Positions 33,717 to 43,363 of a stretch of DNA of 64,000 nt are shown piece by piece (position 1 is the first letter of the stretch; every line of letters starts with the position of its first letter). Both the position numbers and the translations under genes were made by a program. Origin of the DNA: Pseudorhodoferax aquiterrae. GTDB lineage: Bacteria > Pseudomonadota > Gammaproteobacteria > Burkholderiales > Burkholderiaceae_C. The notes beneath the pieces were generated by a model that saw nothing but the letters and a program-made list of their open reading frames with translations, did not search any database and had not been told where the DNA came from. The stretch is taken from assembly GCF_014652235.1 (NCBI RefSeq), contig NZ_BMYK01000004.1, positions 446,294-510,293 of the forward strand. Reading direction: 5' to 3'.

Positions 33717-36700
33717 ATGACTGTTCCGACGCCACGACCTTCACGCCTGCTCAGGCTGGCGGCCGTCCTGGCGCCCTGGGTGCTGGGTCTGGTTCTGTGC
33801 GTGTGGGTGGTCGTTGGCCTCGCCTGGGGGGCGTTGCACGGCTGGATTGTGCCGCGTATCGGCGAATTCCGTCCGCAGCTCGAAGCGGCCGCCAGCCGCG
33901 CGCTCGGCGCCGAGGTGCGCATCGGCGCCATCACGGCCAGTTCCGGCCGCATCCTGCCCAGTTTCGAGCTCGCCGACGTGGTGCTGCGCGACACCCAGGG
34001 CCGTGAAGGCCTGCGTCTGGCAAGGGTTTCTGCCTTGCTGTCGCCGCGCTCGCTGGTGCGCTTGGGCTTCGAGCAGCTCGTGGTCGACGGGCCGGTGCTG
34101 GATCTGCGCCGCAGCGCCGACGGACGCCTGCTGGTGGCGGGCATCCCCCTGTCCGAAGGGGCGGGCGGCAGCAGTCCTGCCGCCGACTGGGTCTTCTCGC
34201 AGCGCGAATTGGCCGTGCGCCAGGCCACTGTGCGCTGGACCGACGAGCGCGCCGGCCTGCCCACGGTGGAGCTGGCCGATGCCGACCTCGTCATCCGCAA
34301 CGGCGCGCGCGGCCACCGCATCCGTTTCGATGCCACGCCGCCCGCGGACTGGGGCCAGCGCTTCAGCCTGCGCGCGGCCATGCGCCAGTCGCTGCTGAAC
34401 CCGCGACGCGGCAACTGGCGCGAATGGGATGGGCCGGTCTACGCCGAGTTTCCGCAGCTCGATCTCGCGCAGCTGCGCGCCCAGCTGCCACCCGGCGTGG
34501 CGCGCGACGTGGAACTGCTGGCCGGCCGCGGCAGCCTCGCGGCCTGGATCGATGTCGTGCATGGCGAGGTCATGGGTGGGCAGCTGGACGTGGCCCTGGC
34601 CGACGCCAGCGCGCGCCTGGGACCGGGCCTGGCGCCGCTGGCGCTCACGCAGTTGCAGGGGCGCATCCGCGGCCGGCAGCTGGCCAGCGGCATGGAGCTG
34701 CAGACGCGGCAGCTGCGCTTTGCCACGGCCGAGGGCGCGCAATGGCCGCAGGGCGATGTGTTCCTGAGCTACATGCGCGGCGAAAGCCGGGTGCCGGGCC
34801 AGGGCGAACTGCGCGTGGACCGCATCGACCTGGCGGCGCTGGCCGAAATCGCCGGCCGCCTGCCGCTGGCGCCCGCATGGCAGAGCGAGCTGCAGGCGCT
34901 GGCGCCGCGCGGGCGCATCGAGCAGCTGCAGGCGCATTGGACCGGGCGCATCGAGGCGCCGGCCAGCTACCGCGCGCAGGGCCAGGTGCAGGACCTGGCG
35001 CTGGCCGCCGGCGCGCCCGGGCCGCGCCAGCCCGACCTGCACTACCCCATGGGCCGGCCTGGCGTCGAAGGCCTGTCGGCGGACTTCCAACTGACCGAGG
35101 GCGGCGGCGAGGCCCGCCTGGCGCTGGCCGACGGCGTGCTGGAGTTCCCCGGCGTGTTCGAGGAGGCCCGCGTGCCCATGGCCCAGCTCGACGGCCTGGT
35201 GCGCTGGCAGCATGTGGGCGCGCGCCTGGCGGTGCAGGTGCCCGAACTGCAGTTCGCCAATGCCGACGCCGCCGGCCAGCTGCAGGCGCGCTGGGAGAGC
35301 CAGGCCGATGCGCCCACCGACGGCGCGCCGCAGGGGCCCGGCACGCTCGCACTGGAAGGCAGGCTCACGCGCGCCGACGGCACGCGTGTGCACCGCTACC
35401 TGCCGCTGGCCGTGGGCGACGACGCCCGCCACTACGTGCGCGATGCCGTGCAGCGCGGCCGCGCCAGCAGCGTGCAGTTCAAGGTGCGCGGCGAACTCGA
35501 CCACTTTCCCTACAAGGATCCCAAGCTCGGCGAGTTCTACATCGCCGCCGAGGTCGAGGACGTGCAGTACGCCTACGTGCCGCCGCGCCTGCAGGACGCA
35601 GGCGAACTGCCCTGGCCGATGCTGACCGGCCTGGCCGGCCGGCTCGTGTTCGACCGCAACGGCATGCAGGTGCGCAACGCGCGCGGCCAGCTGGCCGGCG
35701 CCGGCGGCTTCGCCTTGGCCAAAGCCGAGGCCGAGATCCCCGATTTCGCACACCCCGAGGTGGCCGTGCGGGCCGAGGGCCGTGGCCCGCTCGCGGGCAT
35801 GCTGGCGGCCGTGGCCGCCTCGCCGTTGGCGCAGATGACCGAGGGCGCGCTGGCACAGGCCCAGGGCAGCGGCGCGGCCGACCTCAAGCTGCAGCTGGCC
35901 CTGCCGCTGGAGCGGCTGCAGGCCAGCCGCGTGCAGGGCAGCGTGGTGCTGGCCGGCAACGACATCCAGCTCAAGCCCGGCACGCCGCAGCTGGCGCGCA
36001 CGCGCGGCACCGTGGCCTTCAGCGAGACCGGCTTCGGCCTGGCCGGCGTACAGACCACCGTGCTGGGTGGCGAGACCCGCGTGGACGGCGGCCTGCAGAA
36101 CGGTGCGCTGGCCCTGCGTGCCCAGGGCACGGCCACGGCCGAGGGCCTGCGCCAGGCCGGCGAGCCCGGCGCACTGGCCCGGCTGGCCCAGCGCGCCAGC
36201 GGCAGCGCCGCCTACACCGCAGCCCTCACGCGCGCCGCCGATGGTGCGCTGGCCTTCACGCTGGAGAGCGCGCTGCAAGGCCTGGCGCTGGACCTGCCCG
36301 CACCGCTGGGAAAGCCGGCCGATGCCGCGCTGCCGCTGCGCGTGGCGCTCGCGCCCCAGCAGGCGCACCGGCAGGACCTGCTCACGCTGGGCCTGGGCAG
36401 CGTGCTGCAGGCGCGCTTCGAGCGCGACACCGCGGGCGCCACCCCGCGCGTGCTGCGTGGCAGCATCGGCCTGGGCCTGCCGGAAGGCGAGGCCGCCACG
36501 CTGCCGGCGCAGGGCGTGGCCATCGACCTGCGGCTCGACGACGTGGCGCTGGAATCCTGGCAGGCGCTGTCCGGCGTGATCGGCGAGGGCCAGACCGGCA
36601 TCGGCGTGGAGGCCGGCTACCTGCCCGACCGCTTCGCGCTGCGTGCCAGGGAGCTGCGCTGGGGCAGCCGCCGCCTGCACCAGCTGGTGCTGGACGGCGC

Positions 36701-37736
36701 GCGTGAAGGCAGCACCTGGCGCGCCCGCATCGACGCGCGCGAACTGGCCGGCCAGCTCGAGTACCGCCAGGGCACGGGCAGCCAGCCCGGCAACGTGCAC
36801 GCGCGGCTGCAACGCCTCGTGATCGCCGCCGGCGAGGAGGAGGAAGTCACCACGCTGCTGGACGAGCAGCCCTCCAGCGTGCCGGCGCTGGACATCGTGG
36901 TGGACGACTTCGAACTGCGCGGCAAGAAGCTCGGCCGGCTCGAGGTGAATGCCGTGAACCAGGGTGCGGAGTGGCAGTTGCACAAGCTGGCCCTGCGCCT
37001 GCCCGAGGCGCGCTTCGAGGCCTCGGGCCAATGGGGTGCGCGCAGCACGGGCGGCGCCGGGCGCCGCACGGCCATGGACTTCAAGCTCGCGATCGACGAT
37101 GCCGGCGCACTGCTGGCGCGCCTGGGCATGGCCGGCGTGTTCCGCCGCGGCCAGGGCGAGCTCGACGGCACGGTGGCCTGGGACGGCTCGCCGCTGGCGC
37201 TGGACTATCCCAGCATGGCCGGCAAGCTGCACCTGGACGTGCGCGACGGCCAGTTCCTCAAGGCCGACGCCGGGGTGGCGCGGCTGCTCGGCGTGCTGAG
37301 CCTGCAGGCCCTGCCGCGCCGGCTCACGCTGGACTTCCGCGACCTGTTCAGCGAGGGCTTCGCGTTCGACTTCGTGCGCGGCGACGCCCAGATCGCGCGC
37401 GGCGTGGTCAGCTCCAACAACCTGCAGATGAAGGGCGTCAATGCCGCCGTGCTCATGGACGGCCGCGCCGACATCGCCCGGGAAACGCAGGACCTGCGCG
37501 TGGTGGTGGTGCCCGAGATCAACGCCGGCACGGCCTCGCTGGTGGCCTCGGTGATCAACCCGGCCATCGGCTTGGGTACCTTCCTCGCACAATGGGTGCT
37601 GCGCCGCCCGCTCATGGAAGCGGCCACGCAGCAATTCCACATCGATGGGACCTGGAGCGAGCCGCGCATCGAGCGCGTCGCGCGCAGCGCGAGCGCCCAG
37701 GCAGAGGACAGCGACAAGAAGGGAGCCGTGCGATGA
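33717..37736 (+). CDS. yhdP: YhdP family AsmA-like protein
   Basis: A 1339-residue protein with one N-terminal membrane segment (about 11-36, LLRLAAVLAPWVLGLVLCVW) and a long periplasmic beta-rich body, ending in the DUF3971/AsmA-like C-terminal region (RDLFSEGFAFDFVRGDAQIA, then GLGTFLAQWVLRRPLMEA). YhdP, TamB and YdbH are long bridge proteins that help move phospholipid between inner and outer membrane. Length (about 1270 in E. coli) fits. It overlaps the nitrilase-like gene by 4 bp (ATGA). No clear ribosome site precedes the ATG, and its promoter must overlap the glnE start region. Confidence 0.9.
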   Translation: MTVPTPRPSRLLRLAAVLAPWVLGLVLCVWVVVGLAWGALHGWIVPRIGEFRPQLEAAASRALGAEVRIGAITASSGRILPSFELADVVLRDTQGREGLRLARVSALLSPRSLVRLGFEQLVVDGPVLDLRRSADGRLLVAGIPLSEGAGGSSPAADWVFSQRELAVRQATVRWTDERAGLPTVELADADLVIRNGARGHRIRFDATPPADWGQRFSLRAAMRQSLLNPRRGNWREWDGPVYAEFPQLDLAQLRAQLPPGVARDVELLAGRGSLAAWIDVVHGEVMGGQLDVALADASARLGPGLAPLALTQLQGRIRGRQLASGMELQTRQLRFATAEGAQWPQGDVFLSYMRGESRVPGQGELRVDRIDLAALAEIAGRLPLAPAWQSELQALAPRGRIEQLQAHWTGRIEAPASYRAQGQVQDLALAAGAPGPRQPDLHYPMGRPGVEGLSADFQLTEGGGEARLALADGVLEFPGVFEEARVPMAQLDGLVRWQHVGARLAVQVPELQFANADAAGQLQARWESQADAPTDGAPQGPGTLALEGRLTRADGTRVHRYLPLAVGDDARHYVRDAVQRGRASSVQFKVRGELDHFPYKDPKLGEFYIAAEVEDVQYAYVPPRLQDAGELPWPMLTGLAGRLVFDRNGMQVRNARGQLAGAGGFALAKAEAEIPDFAHPEVAVRAEGRGPLAGMLAAVAASPLAQMTEGALAQAQGSGAADLKLQLALPLERLQASRVQGSVVLAGNDIQLKPGTPQLARTRGTVAFSETGFGLAGVQTTVLGGETRVDGGLQNGALALRAQGTATAEGLRQAGEPGALARLAQRASGSAAYTAALTRAADGALAFTLESALQGLALDLPAPLGKPADAALPLRVALAPQQAHRQDLLTLGLGSVLQARFERDTAGATPRVLRGSIGLGLPEGEAATLPAQGVAIDLRLDDVALESWQALSGVIGEGQTGIGVEAGYLPDRFALRARELRWGSRRLHQLVLDGAREGSTWRARIDARELAGQLEYRQGTGSQPGNVHARLQRLVIAAGEEEEVTTLLDEQPSSVPALDIVVDDFELRGKKLGRLEVNAVNQGAEWQLHKLALRLPEARFEASGQWGARSTGGAGRRTAMDFKLAIDDAGALLARLGMAGVFRRGQGELDGTVAWDGSPLALDYPSMAGKLHLDVRDGQFLKADAGVARLLGVLSLQALPRRLTLDFRDLFSEGFAFDFVRGDAQIARGVVSSNNLQMKGVNAAVLMDGRADIARETQDLRVVVVPEINAGTASLVASVINPAIGLGTFLAQWVLRRPLMEAATQQFHIDGTWSEPRIERVARSASAQAEDSDKKGAVR

Positions 37737-38545
37737 AGCTGGCCGCATTGCAGATGGTCTCGGGCATGGACCTGCACGAGAACCTGGCCGCCGCGCGCGG
37801 CCTGCTCGAAGAAGCCGCCGCAGCCGGTGCCGAACTCGCCGTGCTGCCCGAGTACTTCTGCCTGCTCGGCGCGCGCGACACCGACAAGCTCGCGATCCAG
37901 GAGCCCTTTGGCGCAGGGCCCATCCAGGACTTCCTGGCACGCGCCGCGCGTGAGCTCGGCCTGTGGATCGTCGGCGGCACGCTGCCGATCACGGCGGGCG
38001 GCGAGCGCGTGCGCAACACCGCGCTGGTGTTCGATCCAGAGGGCGCCTGCGTGGCGCGCTACGACAAGATCCACCTGTTCCGCTTCGACAACGGCAGCGA
38101 GCGCTTCGACGAGGCGCGCGTGCTCGAGCGCGGCAGCGATCCCGTGCTGTTCACGCTCACCGCACGCGACGGCCGGGCCTGGCGCGTGGGCCTGTCGGTC
38201 TGCTACGACCTGCGCTTTCCCGAGCTCTACCGCAGCTACGCCGCCCAGGGCGCCGAGCTGCTGCTGGTTCCCAGCGCCTTCACGCACACCACGGGCCAGG
38301 CGCACTGGGCCACGCTGCTGCGTGCGCGCGCCATCGAGAACCTGGCCTATGTGCTGGCGCCGGCCCAGGGCGGGCTGCATGCCAACGGCCGGCGCACCTG
38401 GGGCCACAGCATGCTGGTCGACCCCTGGGGCACCGTGCTGGCCGAGCAGGCCGAAGGCCAGGCCTGCGTGCTGGGCGCGCTGGAGGCCGAACGGCTGGCG
38501 CAGGCGCGCCGCCAGCTGCCCGCGCTGGAGCACCGGCTGCTGTGA
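37733..38545 (+). CDS. Carbon-nitrogen hydrolase (deaminated glutathione amidase/Nit1-like)
   Basis: A 270-residue nitrilase-superfamily protein with the Glu-Lys-Cys triad: E40 (VLPEYFC), K112 (RYDKIHLF) and C157 (LSVCYDLRFPELYRSYA). YDKIHLFRFD and LVPSAFTHTTGQAHW are typical of the Nit1/NitA group, which hydrolyses deaminated glutathione, a damaged metabolite. It overlaps yhdP by ATGA and the sensor kinase by GTGA, so the three genes form one translationally coupled run; in many betaproteobacteria it sits beside yhdP. The activity is inferred from subfamily resemblance. Confidence 0.88.
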   Translation: MKLAALQMVSGMDLHENLAAARGLLEEAAAAGAELAVLPEYFCLLGARDTDKLAIQEPFGAGPIQDFLARAARELGLWIVGGTLPITAGGERVRNTALVFDPEGACVARYDKIHLFRFDNGSERFDEARVLERGSDPVLFTLTARDGRAWRVGLSVCYDLRFPELYRSYAAQGAELLLVPSAFTHTTGQAHWATLLRARAIENLAYVLAPAQGGLHANGRRTWGHSMLVDPWGTVLAEQAEGQACVLGALEAERLAQARRQLPALEHRLL

Positions 38546-40638
38546 CCACGCTGGCGGTGCCCGCGCTGCTGCGCCGCTGGGCGCAGTTCATCCAGCGGCG
38601 CTGGTCGCTGTGGTCGCTGCTCATCCTGCTGGTGGTGGGCCTGCTGGGCACGCTGGTCTGGCTGGCCGGCCGCTACGAGGCCACCCAGGTGCAGGGCAAG
38701 GTCGAGCGCGACACGGCCGACGCGGTGGCCGACATCCGCGCCGGCCTGCTGCGCAACGTGCAGAGCCTGCAAGCCCTGCACGCGGCCGACCCGCTGCACG
38801 AGGACTGGGGCCGGCGCGCGGCCGAGCTGCTGCGCGAGCGCCGCGAGATCATGCGGCTGGAATGGCGCAGCGCCGGGCAGCGCCTGCTGGGCGAGGCCGA
38901 TACCCCGTACCGCGCGCCGGTGTTCAGCCTGCTGCCGCGCCAGGACACGCTGGGTGACGTGACGCTGAACTGCGCGACGGCGCGGCGCCTGAACGGTCCG
39001 GCCTATTCGGCGAGCTACTACCTGCCGCAACCCGATGGCCGCGGCATGGAGGTCATGGACCTGTGCCTGCCGCTGCAGGCCGATGGCCGCGTGACCGGCT
39101 ACGTGCTGGCCACCTACGCGCTGCAGGACATCCTGGCCGAGTTCCTGGGCCGCCAGCTGCCGCACTACCAGGAGGCTTCGTTCATCGAGGCCGACGGCAC
39201 GCGGCTGGCGCTGCACGGCGCCACGCGCCGCGGCGCGCGCGTGTTCACGGCGCAGCAGCTGCTGGACCTGCCCGGCAACCCCATCCTGCTGCGCCTGGCC
39301 AGCTGGCGCGCCGCGCCGGACCTGCTGCCCAACGTGATGACCGCGCTGGTCACGGGCATGTCGATCGCGCTGGTGTCGGTGCTCATGCTGCTGGCCAAGG
39401 ACATGCGCCGGCGCCAGCGTGCCGAGCGCGACCTGGCCGATGCGCTGGCCTTTCGCAAGGCCATGGAGGATTCGCTGCTGACCGGCCTGCGCGCGCGCGA
39501 CCTGGACGGCCGCATCACCTACGTCAACCCGGCCTTCTGCAGCATGGTGGGCTATTCGCCCGAAGAGCTGTGGGGCAAATCGGCGCCTGCACCCTACTGG
39601 CCGCCCGAGCTGATCGGCGAGTACGAGCAGCGCCAGGCCATCCGGCTGGCCGGCAAGATGCCGCCGCGCGAAGGCTATGAGTCGGTGTTCCAGCACAAGG
39701 ACGGCACCCGCTTTCCCGTGCTCATCATCGAGGCGCCGCTGATCAACGCCCAGGGCGTGCAGACCGGCTGGATGAGCGCCTTCCTGGATATCAGCGAGCA
39801 GCGGCGCGTGGAAGAACTCTCGCGCGCGAGCCAGGAGCGGCTGCAGGCCACTGCGCGGCTGGCCACCGTGGGCGAGATGGCATCGCTGCTGAGCCATGAG
39901 CTGAACCAGCCGCTGGCCGCCATCTCCAGCTATGCCACCGGCGCGCTGAACATGCTCGCGCACGAGCCGGCCTCGGCCGCCGACATGGCCATGGCCATGC
40001 GCCGCATCGCCGAGCAGGCCGAGCGCGCCGGCCGCGTGATCAAGAGCGTGCACGACTTCGTGCGGCGCCGCGACGAGGCGCACGAGGCCGTGCCGCCGCA
40101 GGCCCTGCTGGAGGCGATCTGGCCGCTCGTGAGCCTGCAGGCGCGCAAGCTCGCGGTGCGCGTGCGCACCGAACTCGCGCCGGGGCTGCCACGCGTGCAC
40201 TGCGACCGCACCATGGTCGAGCAGGTGCTGCTGAACCTGGCCCGCAACGGCATGCAGGCCATGGACGGCACGCCCGTGGCCCAGCGCGAACTGCTGCTGC
40301 GCGTGGCCCCGGCCGGCACGCGTGCGGGCGCCACGCGGCCGCAGGGCTGGCTGGAGTTCAGCGTGGCCGATTGCGGCGGCGGCATCGCGCCCGAGGTGGC
40401 AGCGCGCCTGTTCACGCCCTTCTTCACGACCAAGGCCGAAGGCATGGGCCTGGGCCTGTCGCTGTGCCGCACCGTGGTGGAGCAGCACGGCGGCTCCATG
40501 GTCTACGAGGCGCGCGAGCCGCGCGGCACCGTGTTCCGCTTCACGCTGCCGACCGAGGCCGCCGATTCCGAACCCCCCACCGATCCCATGCCGCTGCGCC
40601 CCGCGGCCGTGGCGGAGACATCGCATGCAAATCCCTAA
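38542..40638 (+). CDS. Membrane sensor histidine kinase with PAS domain
   Basis: A 698-residue sensor kinase starting with GTG in a GTGA overlap. It has two membrane helices (about 23-43 and 265-290) around a periplasmic sensor of about 220 residues, a PAS domain (about 305-420; YVNPAFCSMVGYSPEELWGK), HisKA with H452 in LLSHELNQPLAAISS, and HATPase (NLARNGMQAM, DCGGGIAPEV, GMGLGLSLCRTVVEQ). The plan is that of the DctS/FixL group for C4-dicarboxylate or related sensing. Its response regulator overlaps it by 14 bp. Ligand is unknown; TRAP operons in the window are possible targets. Confidence 0.9.
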   Translation: MTTLAVPALLRRWAQFIQRRWSLWSLLILLVVGLLGTLVWLAGRYEATQVQGKVERDTADAVADIRAGLLRNVQSLQALHAADPLHEDWGRRAAELLRERREIMRLEWRSAGQRLLGEADTPYRAPVFSLLPRQDTLGDVTLNCATARRLNGPAYSASYYLPQPDGRGMEVMDLCLPLQADGRVTGYVLATYALQDILAEFLGRQLPHYQEASFIEADGTRLALHGATRRGARVFTAQQLLDLPGNPILLRLASWRAAPDLLPNVMTALVTGMSIALVSVLMLLAKDMRRRQRAERDLADALAFRKAMEDSLLTGLRARDLDGRITYVNPAFCSMVGYSPEELWGKSAPAPYWPPELIGEYEQRQAIRLAGKMPPREGYESVFQHKDGTRFPVLIIEAPLINAQGVQTGWMSAFLDISEQRRVEELSRASQERLQATARLATVGEMASLLSHELNQPLAAISSYATGALNMLAHEPASAADMAMAMRRIAEQAERAGRVIKSVHDFVRRRDEAHEAVPPQALLEAIWPLVSLQARKLAVRVRTELAPGLPRVHCDRTMVEQVLLNLARNGMQAMDGTPVAQRELLLRVAPAGTRAGATRPQGWLEFSVADCGGGIAPEVAARLFTPFFTTKAEGMGLGLSLCRTVVEQHGGSMVYEAREPRGTVFRFTLPTEAADSEPPTDPMPLRPAAVAETSHANP

Positions 40639-41251
40639 AGACGCCCTGGTCCACATCGTCGACGACGATGCCGGCGTGCGCGACGCGCTGTCCTGGCTGC
40701 TGCGCTCGCGCCGGCTGCTCAGCGAAGGCTTCGACAGCGCCGAAGCCTTCGACGCCCGGCTGCAGGCCGGCTTCGTGCCGACGCAGGCCAGCTGCCTGCT
40801 GCTGGACGTGCGCATGCCCGGCATGAGCGGGCTGGAGCTGTTCGACCAGCTCGTCGCGCGCGGCCTGCACCAGGCGCTGCCCGTGATCTTCCTGACCGGC
40901 CACGCCGACGTGCCGACCGCCGTGGACGCCGTCAAGCGCGGCGCCTTCGACTTTTGCGAGAAGCCGTTCTCCGACAACGCGCTGGTCGACCGCATCGAGC
41001 AGGCCCTGGTGCAGTCGGCGCGCGTGCTGCAGGCCCGCCAGCACGAGACGCTGCTGCGCACGCGCCTGACCGAACTGACCGAGCGCGAGCGCGACGTGAT
41101 GCGCCTGGTGGTCGAGGGCATGCCCAACAAGCTCATCGCCGACCAGCTGGAGATCAGCGTGCGCACGGTGGAGGTGCACCGTGCGCGCGTGTTCGACAAG
41201 ATGGAGGTCAAATCGGCCGTCGAACTGGCGAACCTGCTGCGTGGACTCTGA
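40625..41251 (+). CDS. Response regulator, FixJ/DctR type
   Basis: A 208-residue regulator with receiver domain (1-120: HIVDDDAGVRDALSWLLRSR; phosphoacceptor D61 in LLLDVRMPGMSG; T in FLTGHADV; K in CEKPFSD) and a C-terminal LuxR-type helix-turn-helix (about 140-205: LTERERDVMRLVVEGMPNKL, ISVRTVEVHRARVFDKMEV). This is the FixJ/TtrR/DctR architecture. It overlaps the kinase gene by 14 bp, so the two are coupled and form a cognate pair. In Rhodobacter the related DctS-DctR pair controls a TRAP transporter, so that role is a fair guess here. Confidence 0.9.
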   Translation: MQIPKDALVHIVDDDAGVRDALSWLLRSRRLLSEGFDSAEAFDARLQAGFVPTQASCLLLDVRMPGMSGLELFDQLVARGLHQALPVIFLTGHADVPTAVDAVKRGAFDFCEKPFSDNALVDRIEQALVQSARVLQARQHETLLRTRLTELTERERDVMRLVVEGMPNKLIADQLEISVRTVEVHRARVFDKMEVKSAVELANLLRGL

Positions 41252-41353
41252 ACGTCTCTGGCGGTCCTACAACGGGCGCCGACGGGCGCCGACAGCGGCC
41301 ACGCGGCCGACCCATCATGCTGAGGCTGTCTTCAACACAACAGCCCATACACC

Positions 41354-41428
41354 ATGAACTCCGTCATCTACATCGTTGGCCTGGTCGTCGTCGTCATCGC
41401 CGTTCTGTCGTTCTTCGGCCTGCGTTGA
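41354..41428 (+). CDS. 24-residue single-helix membrane microprotein
   Basis: ATG 41354 opens a 24-codon frame (MNSVIYIVGLVVVVIAVLSF, then FGLR) that is a single transmembrane helix with a basic C-terminal Arg, a composition unlikely by chance. It is preceded by a CACC-containing leader without a strong ribosome site and followed 6 bp later by a perfect 10-bp stem terminator, so it looks like a complete transcription unit. I recall near-identical short proteins annotated as hypothetical in this bacterial group, but cannot verify this here. Function unknown; small membrane proteins of this size often modulate transporters or stress responses. The neighbouring 41274-41293 holds a tandem GGGCGCCGAC repeat. 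Confidence 0.7.
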   Translation: MNSVIYIVGLVVVVIAVLSFFGLR

Positions 41429-41434
41429 GACTGC

Positions 41435-41458
41435 GCCGGGAGACGCCCGTCTCCCGGC
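41435..41458. terminator. Bidirectional stem-loop terminator
   Basis: GCCGGGAGAC (41435-41444), loop GCCC and GTCTCCCGGC (41449-41458) make a perfect 10-bp stem between the microprotein stop and the convergent ABC transporter stop at 41466. It is followed by TGCTCCCTCATTCTTC, a moderately pyrimidine-rich tail. A shared terminator for both convergent units is the simplest reading. Confidence 0.7.
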
Positions 41459-41465
41459 TGCTCCC

Positions 41466-43298
41466 TCATTCTTCGCCGAGGAAGCCGCCGCTCTGGTGCG
41501 CCCAGAGGCGCGCGTACAGGCCGTCCCGGGCCAGCAGCTCGCGGTGCGAGCCTTCCTCGACCACCCGCCCACCGTCCAGGACGATCAGCCGGTCCATGGC
41601 CGCGATGGTCGACAGGCGGTGCGCGATGGCGATCACGGTCTTGCCCTCCATGAGCCGGTTCAGGCTCTGCTGGATGGCCGCTTCCACTTCCGAATCGAGC
41701 GCGCTGGTGGCCTCGTCCAGCAGCAGGATGGGCGCGTTCTTGAGCATCACGCGCGCGATCGCCACACGCTGGCGCTGGCCACCCGAGAGCTTCACACCGC
41801 GCTCGCCCACATGCGCTGCAAGTCCCCTGCGGCCCTGCAGGTCCGTCAGCTGGTCGATGAAGCCTGAAGCTTCTGCACGTTCTGCCGCCGCGCGGATCTG
41901 CGCTTCGGTGGCGTCCGGCAGGCCGTAGGCGATGTTGTCGGCCAGCGAGCGGTGCAGGAGGCTGGTGTCCTGCGTGACCATGCCGATCTGGGCGCGCAGC
42001 GAGTCCTGCGTGACCTGGGCGATGTCCTGCCCGTCCACCAGCACGCGGCCGCCGGCCACGTCGTGAAAGCGCAGCAGCAGGTTGACCAGCGTGCTCTTGC
42101 CCGCGCCCGAGCGGCCCACCAGGCCGATGCGCTCGCCGGGGCGCACCGTGAGGTTCAGGTGCTCGATCACGGCGGGCTTGTCCGGCCCGTAGCGGAAGCT
42201 CACGTCCTCGAAGCGCACCTCGCCCCGCGTCACCTGCAGCGTCCGGGCGCCCGGCGCATCGACCACGGTGCGTGGCCGGCTCAGTGTGTTGATGCCGTCC
42301 TGCACCGTGCCCACGGCCTCGAACAGGCTGGTCATCTCCCACATGATCCATTGCGACATGCCCTGCAGCCGCAGCGCCATCGCGATCGAGGCTGCCACCG
42401 CGCCCACGCCGACCTCGCCGCGCGACCACAGCCACAGCGACATGCCGGCCATGCCGGCCACCAGCCCCATGGACAGGGTGTGGTTGACGATCTCGAAGCC
42501 GCTGACCAGGCGCATCTGCCGGTAGCCCGTGACGATGAAGTCCTGCATCGCGCTGCGCGCCACCTGGGCCTCGCGCTGGGTGTGCGAGAACAGCTTGACC
42601 GTCATGATGTTGGTGTACGCGTCGGTGATGCGGCCGACCATGGCCGAGCGCGCATCGGCCTGGGCCTTGCCCACGCGGCCCAGGCGGGGCACGAAGTAGG
42701 TGGCGGCCAGGATGTAGAGCAGCAGCCAGATGACGAAGGGCCAGATCAGCCCGCCCGCGAACACGCCGGCCAGCACCGCGATGGTGGCGACGTAGATGCC
42801 CATGGTCACCACCACGTCGGCCAGCACGAACAGCGTGTCGCGCACCGCCAGCGCGGTCTGCATGACCTTGGTCGTGATGCGGCCGGCGAACTCGTCCTGG
42901 TAGAAGGCCATGCTCTGGCCCAGCATCAGGCGGTGGAAGTTCCAGCGCAGGCGCATGGGCAGGTTGATGGCCAGCACCTGGTGCTTGACGATGGTCTGCA
43001 GCGCCACCACCAGCACGCTGGCGGCCAGCGCCGCGCCCAGCCAGAGCAGCGCGCCGCCGCGTTCGGCCCACAGCTGCGCGGGCTGCACGCCGGCCAGCCA
43101 GTCGATCACGCGGCCGAGGAAGGCGAACATCAGCGCGTCGAAAGCGGCCATCGCGGCCGTCAGCAGCGCCAGCCAGGCCACCTTGCCGCGCAAGCCGTCG
43201 GTGCAGGCCCACAGGAAGGCGAAGAAGCCCTTGGGCGGCAGGGCCGGCTCGGCGGCAGGGTAGGGGGAAAGAAGTTTCTCGAAGTAGCGGAACAGCAA
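41466..43298 (-). CDS. ABC exporter, fused permease and ATPase (MsbA-like)
   Basis: A 610-residue half-transporter: six-helix permease (about 40-330) then ATPase (about 345-590) with Walker A GLVGRSGAGKST, signature LSGGQRQRVAIARVML, Walker B APILLLDEATSALDSE and H-loop AHRLST. It works as a homodimer or heterodimer exporter of lipid, peptide or drug type. The start codon is TTG at 43298, or the CTG just after it; the family normally begins MxxRFFExxxxPYPP, supported by RYFEKLLSPYP here. A hairpin (43306-43325) lies just upstream. It converges with the microprotein gene. Cargo cannot be named. Confidence 0.88.
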   Translation of the reverse strand: MLFRYFEKLLSPYPAAEPALPPKGFFAFLWACTDGLRGKVAWLALLTAAMAAFDALMFAFLGRVIDWLAGVQPAQLWAERGGALLWLGAALAASVLVVALQTIVKHQVLAINLPMRLRWNFHRLMLGQSMAFYQDEFAGRITTKVMQTALAVRDTLFVLADVVVTMGIYVATIAVLAGVFAGGLIWPFVIWLLLYILAATYFVPRLGRVGKAQADARSAMVGRITDAYTNIMTVKLFSHTQREAQVARSAMQDFIVTGYRQMRLVSGFEIVNHTLSMGLVAGMAGMSLWLWSRGEVGVGAVAASIAMALRLQGMSQWIMWEMTSLFEAVGTVQDGINTLSRPRTVVDAPGARTLQVTRGEVRFEDVSFRYGPDKPAVIEHLNLTVRPGERIGLVGRSGAGKSTLVNLLLRFHDVAGGRVLVDGQDIAQVTQDSLRAQIGMVTQDTSLLHRSLADNIAYGLPDATEAQIRAAAERAEASGFIDQLTDLQGRRGLAAHVGERGVKLSGGQRQRVAIARVMLKNAPILLLDEATSALDSEVEAAIQQSLNRLMEGKTVIAIAHRLSTIAAMDRLIVLDGGRVVEEGSHRELLARDGLYARLWAHQSGGFLGEE

Positions 43299-43305
43299 GG
43301 CAGGG

Positions 43306-43325
43306 GTCTCCGGGGCGCCGGAGAC
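43306..43325 (-). terminator. Perfect 8-bp stem-loop before the ABC transporter gene
   Basis: GTCTCCGG (43306-43313), loop GGCG and CCGGAGAC (43318-43325) form a perfect stem between the stop of the 44-residue small protein gene (43364) and the ABC transporter start (43298), both on the minus strand. It lacks a T-tract. It may be a terminator/attenuator or may influence the TTG start of the ABC gene. Confidence 0.4.
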
Positions 43326-43363
43326 TGTAGCCGCCCTGCGTGTCGCGGGCTGGCGTGGGGACT

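Noticed and set aside
41274..41293. Tandem GGGCGCCGAC repeat as a regulatory site
   Set aside because: Only two 10-bp copies in GC-rich DNA; no dyad or position relative to a promoter that supports function.
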